64,000 nucleotides of DNA from NCBI RefSeq assembly GCF_035917415.1, contig NZ_CP109073.1, positions 2,874,501 through 2,938,500 of the forward strand, written 5' to 3'. This stretch comes from Streptomyces sp. NBC_01803 (GTDB lineage Bacteria; Actinomycetota; Actinomycetes; Streptomycetales; Streptomycetaceae). The notes under the pieces were generated by a model. The model searched no databases. It saw only the letters and a list, made by a program, of their open reading frames with translations, and had not been told where the DNA came from. This document shows, one piece after another, positions 22,744 to 31,408 of the stretch (positions are counted from its first letter, which is position 1; every line of letters begins with the position of its first letter). Both the position numbers and the translations under genes were made by a program.

Positions 22744-23848
22744 ATGGCAACGGTGACCTGCGGTGCCGCCGTCATCGCCGCCGCGGTGCTCCTGACCTCC
22801 TGCCTCGCCGCCCGCGGCGAGCGGCACGACGGAGCGGCGGACGACGACGGCCTCAGGATCGGCGTGCTGCTCCCGGACACTCTGATCCCCCGCTGGCGGC
22901 ACTACGACAAGCCCCTGATCGAGCGCGGCGTCCGCGAGCTGTGCGGCGAGTGCGCCGTGGAGACCGTGAACGCGCAGAACGACGTGGCCACGCAACAACA
23001 GCAGATGGACTCCACGATCACCAGCGGGGCCGAGGTGCTGATCCTCAACCCGCTCGACGCCAAGGCGACGCGCTCCGCCGTCGAGCACGCGGACGAGGCG
23101 GGCATCCCGGTCGTCGCCTACGACCGGCTCGTCGAGGGCCCGGTCTCGGGATATGTCTCCTTCGACAACGAACGGGTCGGCGCGCTTCAGGCCGAGGCGC
23201 TGCTGCGGGCCATGGGGGACGAGGCGGACGGTGGCCAGATCGTCATGATGAACGGCGCCTCGACCGACCCGAACTCCGCCCAGCTGAAGGAGGGCGCGCT
23301 CGCCGTCCTCCGGGACCGGGTGCGAATCGGCGCGACGTACGACACGGCGGGCTGGACCCCGCAGAACGCCTATGCCAACGGCGCCGGGGCCGTCGCCGCC
23401 CTCGGCCCCGACCGGATCAACGGCTTCTACGGCTTCTACGGCTTCTACGGCCGCGAACGACGGCCTCGCGTCCGGGGTCATCGCCGCCCTCAAGGCGGCC
23501 AGCGTCGAGCCGCTGCCGCCGGTCACCGGCCAGGACGCCGATCTCGGGGCCGTGCAGCGCATCGTCGCGGGCGGCCAGTACATGACCGTCTACAAGCCCT
23601 TCACCGAGGAGGCGGAGGCCGCCGCCGAGATGGCCGTCGCGCTGGGCCGGGGCGAGCCGCTGGACAGGGTGGCCGAGGAGGAGGTCGCCAACGGAACGTT
23701 CGAGACCATCCCGGCCGTCCTGCTCTCCCCGATCCCCGTGACCGTCGACGACATCCGCGACACCGTGGTGCGGGACGGGGCCCTCACGGTCGGCCAGATC
23801 TGCACCCCGAAGTACGAGACCGCGTGTGAGCGGGCCGGGCTCCTCTGA
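22744..23848 (+). pseudogene. Sugar ABC transporter substrate-binding lipoprotein (XylF-type), frameshifted
   Basis: Two overlapping frames together make one periplasmic-binding-protein-like xylose/ribose receptor. The first frame (from 22744) encodes a signal peptide with lipobox LLTSC, LRIGVLLPDTLIPRW, and sugar-binding segments through DRINGFYG. The second continues with AANDGLASGVIAALKAA to the stop at 23848. The switch falls at a triple 9-bp repeat GGCTTCTAC at about 23422-23451, where one extra base moves the frame by +1 compared with the expected FYAANDGLAS. Unless this is a sequencing error or the ribosome slips, the receptor is truncated after about 235 residues. Transporter genes follow directly. 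Confidence 0.85.
23422..23451 (+). repeat. Triple 9-bp tandem repeat at the frameshift
   Basis: Three adjacent copies of GGCTTCTAC, encoding GFY, followed by GGC. Homologues would be expected to have a single GFY/GVY before AANDG, so two copies and one extra base look inserted. Slipped-strand replication explains the structure. Confidence 0.8.
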
Positions 23849-23883
23849 CCGGGAGCCGGACGCCGCGCCGAAAGGTGGTTCAT

Positions 23884-24657
23884 GTGTCACCAGCCCCCGA
23901 GCCCCTGCTGAGGGTGCGCCAGGTCTCCAAGCGGTTCGGCGCCGTCCAGGCGCTCGCCGGCGTCGATCTGGAGCTGCGCGCGGGCGAGGTGACGGCCCTG
24001 GTGGGCGACACCGGCGCCGGCAAGTCCACGCTGGTCAAGGTGATCGCGGGCGCGGACCCGGCCGACGAGGGCGTCATCGAGTGGAAGGGCCGTCCGGTCG
24101 GCGTCGGCCGCCCGTACGACGCCCGCGAGCTGGGCATCGCGACCGTGTACCAGGATCTCGCGCTGTGCGAGAGCCTCGATGTCGTCGGCAACCTCTTCCT
24201 CGGCCGCGAGATCCGCCGGATCGGCGTCCTGGACGAGGTCGAGATGGAGCGCCGCGCCCGTGAGCTGCTGGCCACGCTGGTCATCCGCATCCCCAGCCTG
24301 CGGGTGCCGGTCTCCGCGCTGTCCGGCGGGCAGCGGCAGACGGTCGCCTTGGCGCGGGCCCTGCTCGGCGAGCCCGAGGCCGTGCTGCTGGACGAGCCGA
24401 CCGCGGCCCTGGGTGTCGAGCAGACCGTCCAGGCCCTCGACCTCATCGAGCGACTGCGCGACCGGGGGCTCGCGGTGCTGCTCATCACCCACAACCTGGC
24501 CAACGTGAAGGCCGTCGCGGACCAGGTCATGGTGCTGCGGCTGGGTCGCAACAACGGCTTCTTCGACGTGAACACCACCTCCCAGGAGCAGATCACCTCA
24601 TCGATCACCGGCGCCACCGACAACACCGCGATGCGCGCCGTACGGACGTGGCCGTGA
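23884..24657 (+). CDS. Sugar ABC transporter ATP-binding protein (XylG-type)
   Basis: A 257-residue single-domain ATPase energising sugar import. Walker A GDTGAGKST, signature SALSGGQRQTVALARAL, and Walker B VLLDEPTAAL are intact. Unlike the classical double-domain XylG/RbsA it has one domain, as in many actinobacterial carbohydrate-uptake (CUT2) systems. The GTG at 23884 is preferred because of GAAAGGTGG just upstream; the frame opens at 23875. Its stop overlaps the permease start. Confidence 0.9.
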   Translation: MSPAPEPLLRVRQVSKRFGAVQALAGVDLELRAGEVTALVGDTGAGKSTLVKVIAGADPADEGVIEWKGRPVGVGRPYDARELGIATVYQDLALCESLDVVGNLFLGREIRRIGVLDEVEMERRARELLATLVIRIPSLRVPVSALSGGQRQTVALARALLGEPEAVLLDEPTAALGVEQTVQALDLIERLRDRGLAVLLITHNLANVKAVADQVMVLRLGRNNGFFDVNTTSQEQITSSITGATDNTAMRAVRTWP

Positions 24658-25895
24658 AGACCGCCGCCTCCGCCGACACCGCCAGCGATCCGCGCCTGAT
24701 CACGCGCGAACGCGGCGTGCGGGGTTATTTCCGGGAGCTCGGAGGCAGGGCGCGCGACGGCGACCTCAGCTCGGCGCCGGTCGTGGCCGGCCTCGCCGCG
24801 CTCTGGATCACCTTCCAGGCCCTGGACACCGCCTTTCTGTCGCCGCGCAACCTGTCCAACCTCAGCGTCGACATCGCCGGAATGGGCCTGATCGCCGTGG
24901 GCATCGTCTTCGTCCTGCTGGTCGGGGACATCGACCTGTCGGTCGGCGCGGTCAGCGGCCTGTGCGGGGCCGTGTTCGCCGTGCTGAACGTGAACAACGG
25001 CATGGCGGAGTGGCTTGCCGCCGTCCTCGCGGTGCTCTTCGGGGCGGCGGTCGGGGCCGTCCACGGATTCTTCGTGGCGCGGGTCGGCGTGCCCGCGTTC
25101 GTCGTCACCCTGGCGGGTCTGCTGGCCTGGAACGGTCTGATGCTCCAGATCCTGGGCCCCAGCGGCACCATCAACATCGACGACGAGGGGCTGGTCGCCA
25201 TGCTGACCAACCACTACTTCGGCGGTGCCGCCCCCGCCTTCGGGGTCGCGGCGGTCGCGGTGGCCGGGTACTTCCTCGTCTCCTGGCGGCAGGCGCGGCG
25301 CGGCGCGTCCGCCGGTCTGCCGAACCGGCCGTTCGGCGAGATCGTGGCGCGCACGGGCGTGCTGGCGGTGCTGGTCTGCGCGGCGGCCTGGGTGCTCACG
25401 GCGTTCCAGGGGCTGCCGCTGGCGCTGATGATCTTCCTGGCCGTGGTCGTCGGCCTCGACTTCGTGCTGCGCCGCACGTCCTACGGGCGGGCGATCCTGG
25501 CCCTTGGCGGCGGTATGGAAGCGGCCCGCCGCGCGGGGCTGAACGTGCCGGGCGTGCGCCTGTCCGTCTTCATGATCGCCGGGGTGATGGCCGCGATCGG
25601 CGGGCTGTTCCTGGCCTCGCGCATCGCCTCGGTGAGCCAGACCTCGGGCAGCGGCAGCCTGCTGATCAACGTCATCGCCGCCGCCGTCATCGGCGGCACC
25701 AGCCTGTTCGGCGGGCGGGGCTCGACCTGGTCGGCGCTGCTGGGCGTGCTGGTGATCCAGTCGATCGCCTCCGGCATGGCGCTCCTGGGCATCCAGGTGG
25801 CCGTCCAGTTCATGATCACCGGCGGGGTACTGCTCGCCGCCGTGGTCGTCGACTCGCTGTCCCGACACCTGCGGAAGGCCCGCGGCCGGGCCTGA
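24648..25895 (+). CDS. Sugar ABC transporter permease (XylH-type)
   Basis: A 415-residue membrane protein of the BPD_transp_2 family with about ten to twelve hydrophobic segments. The family markers GDIDLSVGAVSGL near 90-102 and the SLFGGRGS / ALLGVLVIQSI region near 345-365 are present. It forms the channel for a xylose-like pentose with the preceding ATPase and the (frameshifted) binding protein. GTG at 24648 overlaps the ATPase stop; a second GTG at 24654 is also possible. The order binding protein-ATPase-permease matches the S. coelicolor xylose-type operon as I recall it. Confidence 0.92.
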   Translation: MAVKTAASADTASDPRLITRERGVRGYFRELGGRARDGDLSSAPVVAGLAALWITFQALDTAFLSPRNLSNLSVDIAGMGLIAVGIVFVLLVGDIDLSVGAVSGLCGAVFAVLNVNNGMAEWLAAVLAVLFGAAVGAVHGFFVARVGVPAFVVTLAGLLAWNGLMLQILGPSGTINIDDEGLVAMLTNHYFGGAAPAFGVAAVAVAGYFLVSWRQARRGASAGLPNRPFGEIVARTGVLAVLVCAAAWVLTAFQGLPLALMIFLAVVVGLDFVLRRTSYGRAILALGGGMEAARRAGLNVPGVRLSVFMIAGVMAAIGGLFLASRIASVSQTSGSGSLLINVIAAAVIGGTSLFGGRGSTWSALLGVLVIQSIASGMALLGIQVAVQFMITGGVLLAAVVVDSLSRHLRKARGRA

Positions 25896-25928
25896 GACGG
25901 CGCGGCCCAGCGTCGGAGGCGGACCGGA

Positions 25929-26663
25929 TCAGAAACAGACGAAGAAAACCTGGACGAGGCAGTCACCCTCGTTGTTGGGCCACCGGAAATCCTCCGGCCC
26001 GGTCGGCGTGGGCGAGGGCTCCGGCTCGGGCGGCGGGGTGGTCCGCTCCGGCTCCGGGGGGTCGGGCCGCTCGGTGGGCTCCTCGGCCACCGCCTCGGTC
26101 GGCGGGGGCGGGGGTGGGGGCGGCGGCGGCGCGGGGCTCTCCGAGGGCTCCTCGGTCTCCTCGGGCGTGGTCTCGGCCGGCGAGGGCGACGGTGACGGCT
26201 CGGGGCTGCTGGTCGACGGCGAGGGGGTCGGCGTGGGGGTGGGCGTGGGGGTGGGGGTGGGGGTGGGGGCCGACGTGGGCAACGACTGCGTCTCGGCGCT
26301 GCTGGCCGAGTCGTTGAGCGGGATCGGCATCTCGTCAGCCCGGGCCAACACGATGCCGAGCAGGACGCCGCACAGCAGGCCGACGTAGAGGAGGCGGGTT
26401 CTGGCGGGGCGGGGCTCGTCGGCGTCCCCGGCCTTCCGGCCGGTGCCCTCGTCGAACAGCGCGGGGCCCGCGGCCCACGGGGACTCGTCGGGATCGAGGG
26501 GAACGATGTGCGTCGCCGTGCCGTCCGGCGGGAGAGCCGGGAACCCTGGGAACGCGGGGAGAGCGGGCGCCTCCACCTCCCCGGCCGGGGAGGGCGCCGC
26601 ACCGCAATCGGGGCATATCGCGGCGCCATCGAGCGCTCGGCGGCAGGTGCTGCAGTCGTCCAT
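25929..26663 (-). CDS. Zinc-ribbon membrane protein with Pro-rich extracellular part (SCO2400 family)
   Basis: A 244-residue protein. The N-terminus is a zinc ribbon (CSTCRRALDGAAICPDCG, near 4-21), followed by a cytoplasmic linker, one transmembrane helix near 91-106 (YVGLLCGVLLGIVLA) and an extracytoplasmic Thr/Pro, Ser/Pro and ten-Pro low-complexity region. It ends with a short conserved-looking motif NNEGDCLVQVFFVCF. It resembles the SCO2400 family, which in S. coelicolor lies close to the xylose-type transporter genes, as here. Role unknown. It converges on the transporter operon. Confidence 0.8.
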   Translation of the reverse strand: MDDCSTCRRALDGAAICPDCGAAPSPAGEVEAPALPAFPGFPALPPDGTATHIVPLDPDESPWAAGPALFDEGTGRKAGDADEPRPARTRLLYVGLLCGVLLGIVLARADEMPIPLNDSASSAETQSLPTSAPTPTPTPTPTPTPTPSPSTSSPEPSPSPSPAETTPEETEEPSESPAPPPPPPPPPPTEAVAEEPTERPDPPEPERTTPPPEPEPSPTPTGPEDFRWPNNEGDCLVQVFFVCF

Positions 26664-26826
26664 GACTCCCGATCCATTGTGCGACGGACCCGTGGGGTAG
26701 CGAACACCTTAGCGGCACAAGGGAAGGTGGGCGCCCCCTTCGGGAAAGGTCTCCGTCGCGCGACGAAGGACCCGCGGCGAACATGGACTTCGGCCCGCAC
26801 CGGCCACACGTTCTAGGATGCGTCGT

Positions 26827-27396
26827 ATGAGTTCACCGGCTGCCGGTCGCGGTCCCTCCCCGGAGGGAAGCGCGGAGCCGCTGTCCCTGAGCCCTTCCTC
26901 CTATCTGGTCCTCGGCCTCATCGCCCGGCACGGACCGATGACTCCGTACGCCCTGAAGATCAGGTCCGGGGAGTCGGTCGGGCCCTTCTGGTCGTTCCCG
27001 CACGCCCAGCTCTACAGCGAGCCGGACCGGCTGGCGCGCGGCGGGCTGCTGAGCGAGGAGCGGGAACCGGGCGGCCGACGCCGCCGCACATTCCATCTGC
27101 GGCCCGCCGGGCGCAGGGTGCTCGACGAGTGGCTCGGCGACCCGGGGACCGAGCCCGCGCAACTGCGCGACCCGGCGCTGCTCAAGCTCTCCTTCGCCGA
27201 CCTCGGCGACGAGGAGGGCGTGCGCCGCCTGGCCGAGCGGCAGGGGGAGGCGCACCGGGCACGCCTGGCAGACTACCGGCGGCGGGCCGAGGAGCTGACC
27301 GACACCCCGGAGGACACCGCCCGGCGGCGGGTGCTGACCATCGCGGTGTGCATCGAAGAGGCGCATCTCGCCTTCTGGCGGAGCCTGCTGGATTGA
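26827..27396 (+). CDS. PadR-family transcriptional regulator
   Basis: A 189-residue winged-helix regulator. The PadR domain spans about 20-105, starting LSPSSYLVLGLIARHGPMTPYALK (in two parts) and containing SVGPFWSFPHAQLYSEPDRLARGGLL, the recognition-helix and wing region; a helical C-terminal dimerisation domain follows. It lies directly upstream of an MFS exporter gene in the same direction, so it is the likely local repressor, released by the drug or metabolite exported. Confidence 0.92.
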   Translation: MSSPAAGRGPSPEGSAEPLSLSPSSYLVLGLIARHGPMTPYALKIRSGESVGPFWSFPHAQLYSEPDRLARGGLLSEEREPGGRRRRTFHLRPAGRRVLDEWLGDPGTEPAQLRDPALLKLSFADLGDEEGVRRLAERQGEAHRARLADYRRRAEELTDTPEDTARRRVLTIAVCIEEAHLAFWRSLLD

Positions 27397-27424
27397 ACGC
27401 GCCCTTCAACGCTCCACAACGGAC

Positions 27425-27470
27425 GGTCTAGTCTGAACTGTTGAGTCCGGACCGTCTGATCCGGACCGTG
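27425..27470. promoter_or_regulatory. Repeated TCCGGACCGT operator candidate upstream of MFS gene
   Basis: Two direct copies of TCCGGACCGT start near 27446 and 27461, and a related GGACGGTCTAG precedes them; TCCGGA itself is palindromic. The sites lie between the PadR gene and the MFS gene, where PadR would be expected to bind. Confidence 0.4.
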
Positions 27471-27498
27471 GCCTCACCCTGCCGACAGGAGGGTTCCC

Positions 27499-29181
27499 GT
27501 GTCCGACGCCGGACGCCGGAAGAGGGCATCCGTGCTGGCCGTGACGTGTCTCGGCCAGTTCATGGTGCTGCTGGACAACACCATCGTCATGACCGCGCTC
27601 CCGGACATGCAGCGGGACCTCTCCACCCCCCTGACCGGCCTGCAGTGGATCGTCGACTCCTACGTCCTGGCGCTGGCCGTCCTGCTGCTGACCGGCGGAG
27701 CGATCGGCGATCGCTACGGCAGGAAGCGGCTGTTCCTCGCCGGACTGGCAGTCTTCACCTGCGCCTCCGTGCTGTGCGGGCTGGCCGGCGGCACGGGCTG
27801 GCTTATCGCCGCGCGCGCACTCCAGGGCGCCGGGGCCGCCGCGCTCAGCCCGGGCAGCCTGTCGCTGCTCGCCTCCGCCTACACCGAGCCGCGCGAGCGG
27901 GCCCGCGCGATCGGGCTGTGGGCGGGGATCAGCGGCTTCGGTCTCTCGGCCGGACCGCTGCTCGGCGGGGCGCTGGTCGACTCCTTCGGCTGGCAGGCGG
28001 TCTTCCTGGTGAACCTGCCGGTCGGCCTCCTCACGCTGGTGCTCGGACTGAGGGTGTTGGACGAGTCCCGCGCCCCCCGCCGGCGCGGGCTGGACCCGCC
28101 GGGCATGCTCCTGGCGACGGCCTGTGTCGGGACGCTGACCTTCGGGCTGATCAACGCGGGCGACGAGGGCTGGTCCTCGGGCACGACCACGGGCTGCCTG
28201 GGCGCGGCGGCGGTGCTGCTGGCCGCGTTCGTGATCGCGCAGGCCCGCTCGCCGGAGCCGATGCTGCCGCTCGGGCTGTTCGGAGAGCGGCTGTTCACCG
28301 TGTCCCACACCGCCATCCTCGGCGTCGGGTTCGGTCTGCTGGGCACCACCTTCTTCTTCTCGCAGTTCTTCCAAATGGTGCAGGGCTGCTCGGCGTTCGA
28401 CGCCGGGGTGCGGACGCTGCCCACCACGGCCGGGATCCTGGTGTGCGGCCCCCTGGCCGGGCGCCTGGCCGCCCGGTACGGCTACCGGCTGCCGGTGACC
28501 GCCGGCCTGCTGTCCGCCGGGGCCGGCCTGACCGCCCTCGGTGCCGTGCACGGCGACAGCGCGTACGGCGCGGTGTGGTGGCGGCTGGCCCTGGTCGGCC
28601 TCGGATTCGGGCTGGCGCTGTCGCCGCTCACCGCCGCCGCGGTCGCGTCCGTGCCCCGGGAGCGCAGTGGTCTGGCTTCCGGCACCAGCAACACCGGCCG
28701 CCAGCTCGGAGCCGTGCTCGGCGTCGCCGTGCTGGGCGCCCTCGTGCACGCCCGGCAGGCCGATGGCATCGCGGACCGGCTCAACGGCCTGGGACTGGCG
28801 CCGGAGGCGCGGGCCGCCGCCATCGAGGCGCTGTCCTCCGGTGGCGGACTCGCGCCCGCGGAATCCGTGCCCGGGCTGTCCACCGCCGCCCAACGCCTCG
28901 TCGTCGGCGGCGCGTTCACCGACGCGCTCAACGTGGCCTTCCTCACCGCGGGCGTCGTCATGCTGGCCCTCGCGACCCTCGCCGCGCTGGGCCTCACCCG
29001 CTCCACACCGCAGGCCACCCGGACCGCCCCGGGCCCCGACGCCCCCGACGCCCCCGACGCCCCCGACGCCCCCGACGCCCCCGACGCCCCCGACGCCCCC
29101 GACGCCCCCGACGCCCCCGACGCCCCCGGCGCCCCCGACGCCCCGCACGAGACCACGCCCGCCGGACCGGGCCGCCCGTGA
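27499..29181 (+). CDS. MFS drug exporter, DHA2 (14-helix) type
   Basis: A 560-residue proton-driven efflux transporter. The DHA2 markers are present: LDNTIVMTALPDM near 24-36, motif A GAIGDRYGRKRLF near 67-79, and motif C ISGFGLSAGPLLGGAL near 144-159. Fourteen transmembrane segments can be traced. The cytoplasmic C-terminus ends in about ten PDA triplets encoded by a 9-bp tandem repeat, unlikely to be folded. With the upstream PadR gene it forms a classic regulator-exporter pair. Confidence 0.92.
   Translation: MSDAGRRKRASVLAVTCLGQFMVLLDNTIVMTALPDMQRDLSTPLTGLQWIVDSYVLALAVLLLTGGAIGDRYGRKRLFLAGLAVFTCASVLCGLAGGTGWLIAARALQGAGAAALSPGSLSLLASAYTEPRERARAIGLWAGISGFGLSAGPLLGGALVDSFGWQAVFLVNLPVGLLTLVLGLRVLDESRAPRRRGLDPPGMLLATACVGTLTFGLINAGDEGWSSGTTTGCLGAAAVLLAAFVIAQARSPEPMLPLGLFGERLFTVSHTAILGVGFGLLGTTFFFSQFFQMVQGCSAFDAGVRTLPTTAGILVCGPLAGRLAARYGYRLPVTAGLLSAGAGLTALGAVHGDSAYGAVWWRLALVGLGFGLALSPLTAAAVASVPRERSGLASGTSNTGRQLGAVLGVAVLGALVHARQADGIADRLNGLGLAPEARAAAIEALSSGGGLAPAESVPGLSTAAQRLVVGGAFTDALNVAFLTAGVVMLALATLAALGLTRSTPQATRTAPGPDAPDAPDAPDAPDAPDAPDAPDAPDAPDAPGAPDAPHETTPAGPGRP
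29035..29148 (+). repeat. 9-bp tandem repeat GCCCCCGAC in the MFS C-terminus
   Basis: About eleven near-perfect copies encode Ala-Pro-Asp repeats; one unit is changed to GGC. The unit length keeps the frame, so copy number can vary without inactivating the transporter. Confidence 0.9.
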
Positions 29182-29194
29182 GAGCGGGGCCGGC

Positions 29195-29632
29195 TCAGAA
29201 CAGGCTGTGCTCCCGGCACCACTCCTCGACGCTGCGGCCCCCGTCCTCGACGGCACCGCGCCAGCACCCGTCCGCCGCGATGGCCTCGGGCAGCGACGAG
29301 TGATAGGGGAAGACCCGCGTCAGACCGGTGACCTGGAAAACCCGGAGAATCCGGTCGGCGTCGATGACGAGCGAGAGCGTCCCCTGGCTGGTGCGCAGCC
29401 GCTTGAGGCCGCCGACCAGGGCGCCCAGGCCCGTCGAATCTATGAACTCCACCCCCCGCATGTCCGCGATGATGTGCACGGTCCCCCGCCCGGCCAGGTC
29501 GAAGACCTGCTCGCGCAGCCTCGGCGCGGTGTACACATCGATCTCGCCCACGATCCGGAGCACCGCGCGATCGTCCCCCGCCGCGATCGGCTCCACCTGG
29601 AAATCCCGCACGTCCGTCTCCCTGCGTCCCAC
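29195..29632 (-). CDS. STAS-domain anti-sigma factor antagonist
   Basis: A 145-residue SpoIIAA-like protein. The STAS fold is seen from VRDFQVEPI to about residue 110, with the regulatory serine in EFIDSTGLGAL near 78-88. The GTG at 29632 is preferred since AAGGGGGTGG precedes it; ATG at 29650 is an alternative. Unphosphorylated, such proteins capture an anti-sigma factor and free its sigma factor. The C-terminal 35 residues (WCREHSLF end) extend beyond the domain. The SpoIIE-type phosphatase at 20215 could act on it, but they are not adjacent. Confidence 0.88.
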   Translation of the reverse strand: MGRRETDVRDFQVEPIAAGDDRAVLRIVGEIDVYTAPRLREQVFDLAGRGTVHIIADMRGVEFIDSTGLGALVGGLKRLRTSQGTLSLVIDADRILRVFQVTGLTRVFPYHSSLPEAIAADGCWRGAVEDGGRSVEEWCREHSLF

Positions 29633-29650
29633 GGGCCACCCCCTTGTCAT

Positions 29651-29769
29651 TCCATACAATGACAGCGCATGCCTTGGAGTTACACTACTGCGACTCGCCA
29701 GCAGTTGTCAATGTCCGAGCATCACCGTCATCATGGAAGATGACAGCGACTGACACGAAGGGAATCAGG
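29651..29769. promoter_or_regulatory. Divergent promoter region with repeated ATGACAGCG
   Basis: This AT-richer region separates the STAS and XRE genes. ATGACAGCG occurs at about 29659 and again at about 29738, and TTGTCAATG lies between, giving possible operator sites for the XRE protein. Confidence 0.4.
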
Positions 29770-30222
29770 ATGCGGGTGGAAGAGGCCATCGGATCGCAGA
29801 TCGCACGCCTCCGCGAGTCACGGCGGATGTCACTGTCGCAGCTGGGTGAGGCGCTGGGCCGGTATCTGGAGAGGCCGTGGAGCCGCCAGGCCGTCCACCA
29901 GGCCGAGCGCGGGCGGCGGGCCTTCACCGCCGCCGAGCTGGCCGCGATCGCCCTGGTCCTCGACACCTCGGTGCCCGCCCTCTTCCTCGCCGAGCCGGAG
30001 TCCGGCGCGTCCGCCGGGATCGACCTCCCCGGCGGCAGGGTCACCCCGGAGGAGTACCGGGGGATCCTCCTGCACGACGCCAAGGACGCTCCGCTGGACG
30101 GCGTCGAGGAGCTGATCGTGGCGCTGCACGACATAGGAGAGGTGCTGTCGCGGCCCACCCTGGCCCGGCTCGCCAAGATCGGCCGCGTCGCCGAGCAGGT
30201 GGCCGGTCCCACCGCCGTCTGA
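29770..30222 (+). CDS. XRE-family transcriptional regulator
   Basis: A 150-residue regulator with a Cro/CI HTH near 5-68 (EEAIGSQIARLRESRRMSLSQLGEAL in two parts, then WSRQAVHQAERGRRAF), followed by a segment of unknown role. The ATG at 29770 has a ribosome binding site AAGGGAATC; the longer frame from 29644 crosses the divergent promoter. It is transcribed away from the STAS gene and shares a 137-bp AT-rich promoter region with it. Confidence 0.82.
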   Translation: MRVEEAIGSQIARLRESRRMSLSQLGEALGRYLERPWSRQAVHQAERGRRAFTAAELAAIALVLDTSVPALFLAEPESGASAGIDLPGGRVTPEEYRGILLHDAKDAPLDGVEELIVALHDIGEVLSRPTLARLAKIGRVAEQVAGPTAV

Positions 30223-30265
30223 GCCCCTCCCCCGCCGGCCGTCGCGCCCCGCCCCGGCGGCGGTC

Positions 30266-31225
30266 TCAGTTTTCCTCTCCCGCCCGCCCGTTCGCGGTCA
30301 GCGGCGAGCGGTCGTAGGACTCCTTCACCACCCACAGGTGCGTCCACGACTCCACCGTGCGGACTCCGGGCGTCGCACGCAGCTCCTCCAGGGAGCGGAA
30401 GACATCCTCCGCCGAGTATCCGGTGAGGGTGCCGACCGCGTCGCAGCGCCCTATCGCCGTCGCGAGGTACTGCACGCGGTCCAGCGTGCGGATGCGCTCG
30501 ACGGCCGTCTCGGCGCCGTCGCCGAAGGTCAGCTCGAAGCCCGTGTGGTGCGCCAGCCCCAGCGCCTGCGGGTAGACGCGGGCGCCGACGTGCACCGCGC
30601 CCGCCTCCAGCAGGCGCAGCACCCGCGTGCGGGCGGCGCCGGGCGACAGACCCACCGCCTCGCCGAGGGTGGCGAACGGCGCGCGGCCGTCCCGTTGCAG
30701 CTCCGCCAGCAGCACCCGGTCGGTGTCATCGATGGGCATCGGCGTGTGCGCGGAGTCCTGCGGCGGGAAGTAAGCGTCCTTGAGGATCTCCGTGTAGACC
30801 GTGGTGTCGACGCGGCGCACGCCCGGCAGCGCGGCGATGCGCCGTATGTCCTCCGCGAGCGCCGCCCGGTCCGGGCAGCGCAGCTCGGCCACCAGCGCCC
30901 ACCGGCCGGTCACCGCGGAGACGAACGGCGCGGTGTCCAGCGCCACCACCCGCTCGGCCACCGGGCCGACCGGCCCGTCCACCGCGATGGCCGCGTGCGC
31001 GTACGCGGTCAGGCCGAAGACGGACGGGTGCACGACACCGACGATCCGCACCAGACCGGAGTCCAACAGCCGGCGCAGCCGCGTGCGGGCGGCGGCGCGG
31101 GACAGGCCGAGGAGACGGCCGAGCGTCTCGTACGTGGCGCGGCCGTCGCGCCGCATCTCTTCGAGGAGCGCCATGTCGACCGGATCGACGTCCGGTTGAG
31201 GCGCGAGCGGAGTCATGAACCGCAT
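30266..31225 (-). CDS. Double Lrp/AsnC-type transcriptional regulator
   Basis: A 319-residue protein made of two Lrp/AsnC units in tandem. Unit one has an HTH near 17-60 (LLEEMRRDGRATYETLGRLL in part, LSRAAARTRLRRLLDSGLV) and a RAM-like ligand domain to about 150. Unit two begins PMPIDDTDRVLLAELQRDGRA with HTH to about 210 and a second RAM domain. ATG at 31225 or 31216. Single-unit Lrp proteins form dimers; this fusion would make the asymmetric dimer covalently. It is transcribed divergently from the polyamine-type transporter operon and probably controls it in response to an amino acid or amine. Confidence 0.9.
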   Translation of the reverse strand: MRFMTPLAPQPDVDPVDMALLEEMRRDGRATYETLGRLLGLSRAAARTRLRRLLDSGLVRIVGVVHPSVFGLTAYAHAAIAVDGPVGPVAERVVALDTAPFVSAVTGRWALVAELRCPDRAALAEDIRRIAALPGVRRVDTTVYTEILKDAYFPPQDSAHTPMPIDDTDRVLLAELQRDGRAPFATLGEAVGLSPGAARTRVLRLLEAGAVHVGARVYPQALGLAHHTGFELTFGDGAETAVERIRTLDRVQYLATAIGRCDAVGTLTGYSAEDVFRSLEELRATPGVRTVESWTHLWVVKESYDRSPLTANGRAGEEN

Positions 31226-31408
31226 TGTGCACGCCCGGCGTACCGGCCCGGCGACGGCCCGTGGCCTCGCTGTTTCACTGCGGTAAAAACTGCATCACTA
31301 ACGCCCTTTTTGCTGTCCATATGTGAGACGTGTGGTTAGTTTTCTTCTGAATCGGCAGTGACAAGCGCTCATTTGAAGCAGATTCGTCCACCTGCGAGGA
31401 GACGCCCC
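31226..31408. promoter_or_regulatory. AT-rich divergent promoter region of the transporter operon
   Basis: No gene here. The 183 bp contain unusually A/T-rich tracts for this genome (GGTAAAAACTGC near 31282, CCCTTTTTGCTGTCC near 31304, GGTTAGTTTTCTTCTG near 31333), as expected for Lrp-type binding and bending. ACTAAC at 31297 and GTTAGT near 31334 are inverted copies. Confidence 0.45.

Noticed and set aside
20023..23583. A very long minus-strand open frame (1186 codons) opposite the SpoIIE-type gene
   Set aside because: It is antisense to a well-supported multidomain protein and its composition (Arg/Pro/His/Gln-rich) is that of a high-GC shadow frame.
22744..23829. Single intact 361-residue binding protein in the first frame
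   Set aside because: After the GFY repeats this frame turns Arg/Gly-rich and loses similarity, while the second frame continues the conserved receptor sequence; a frameshifted gene explains it better.
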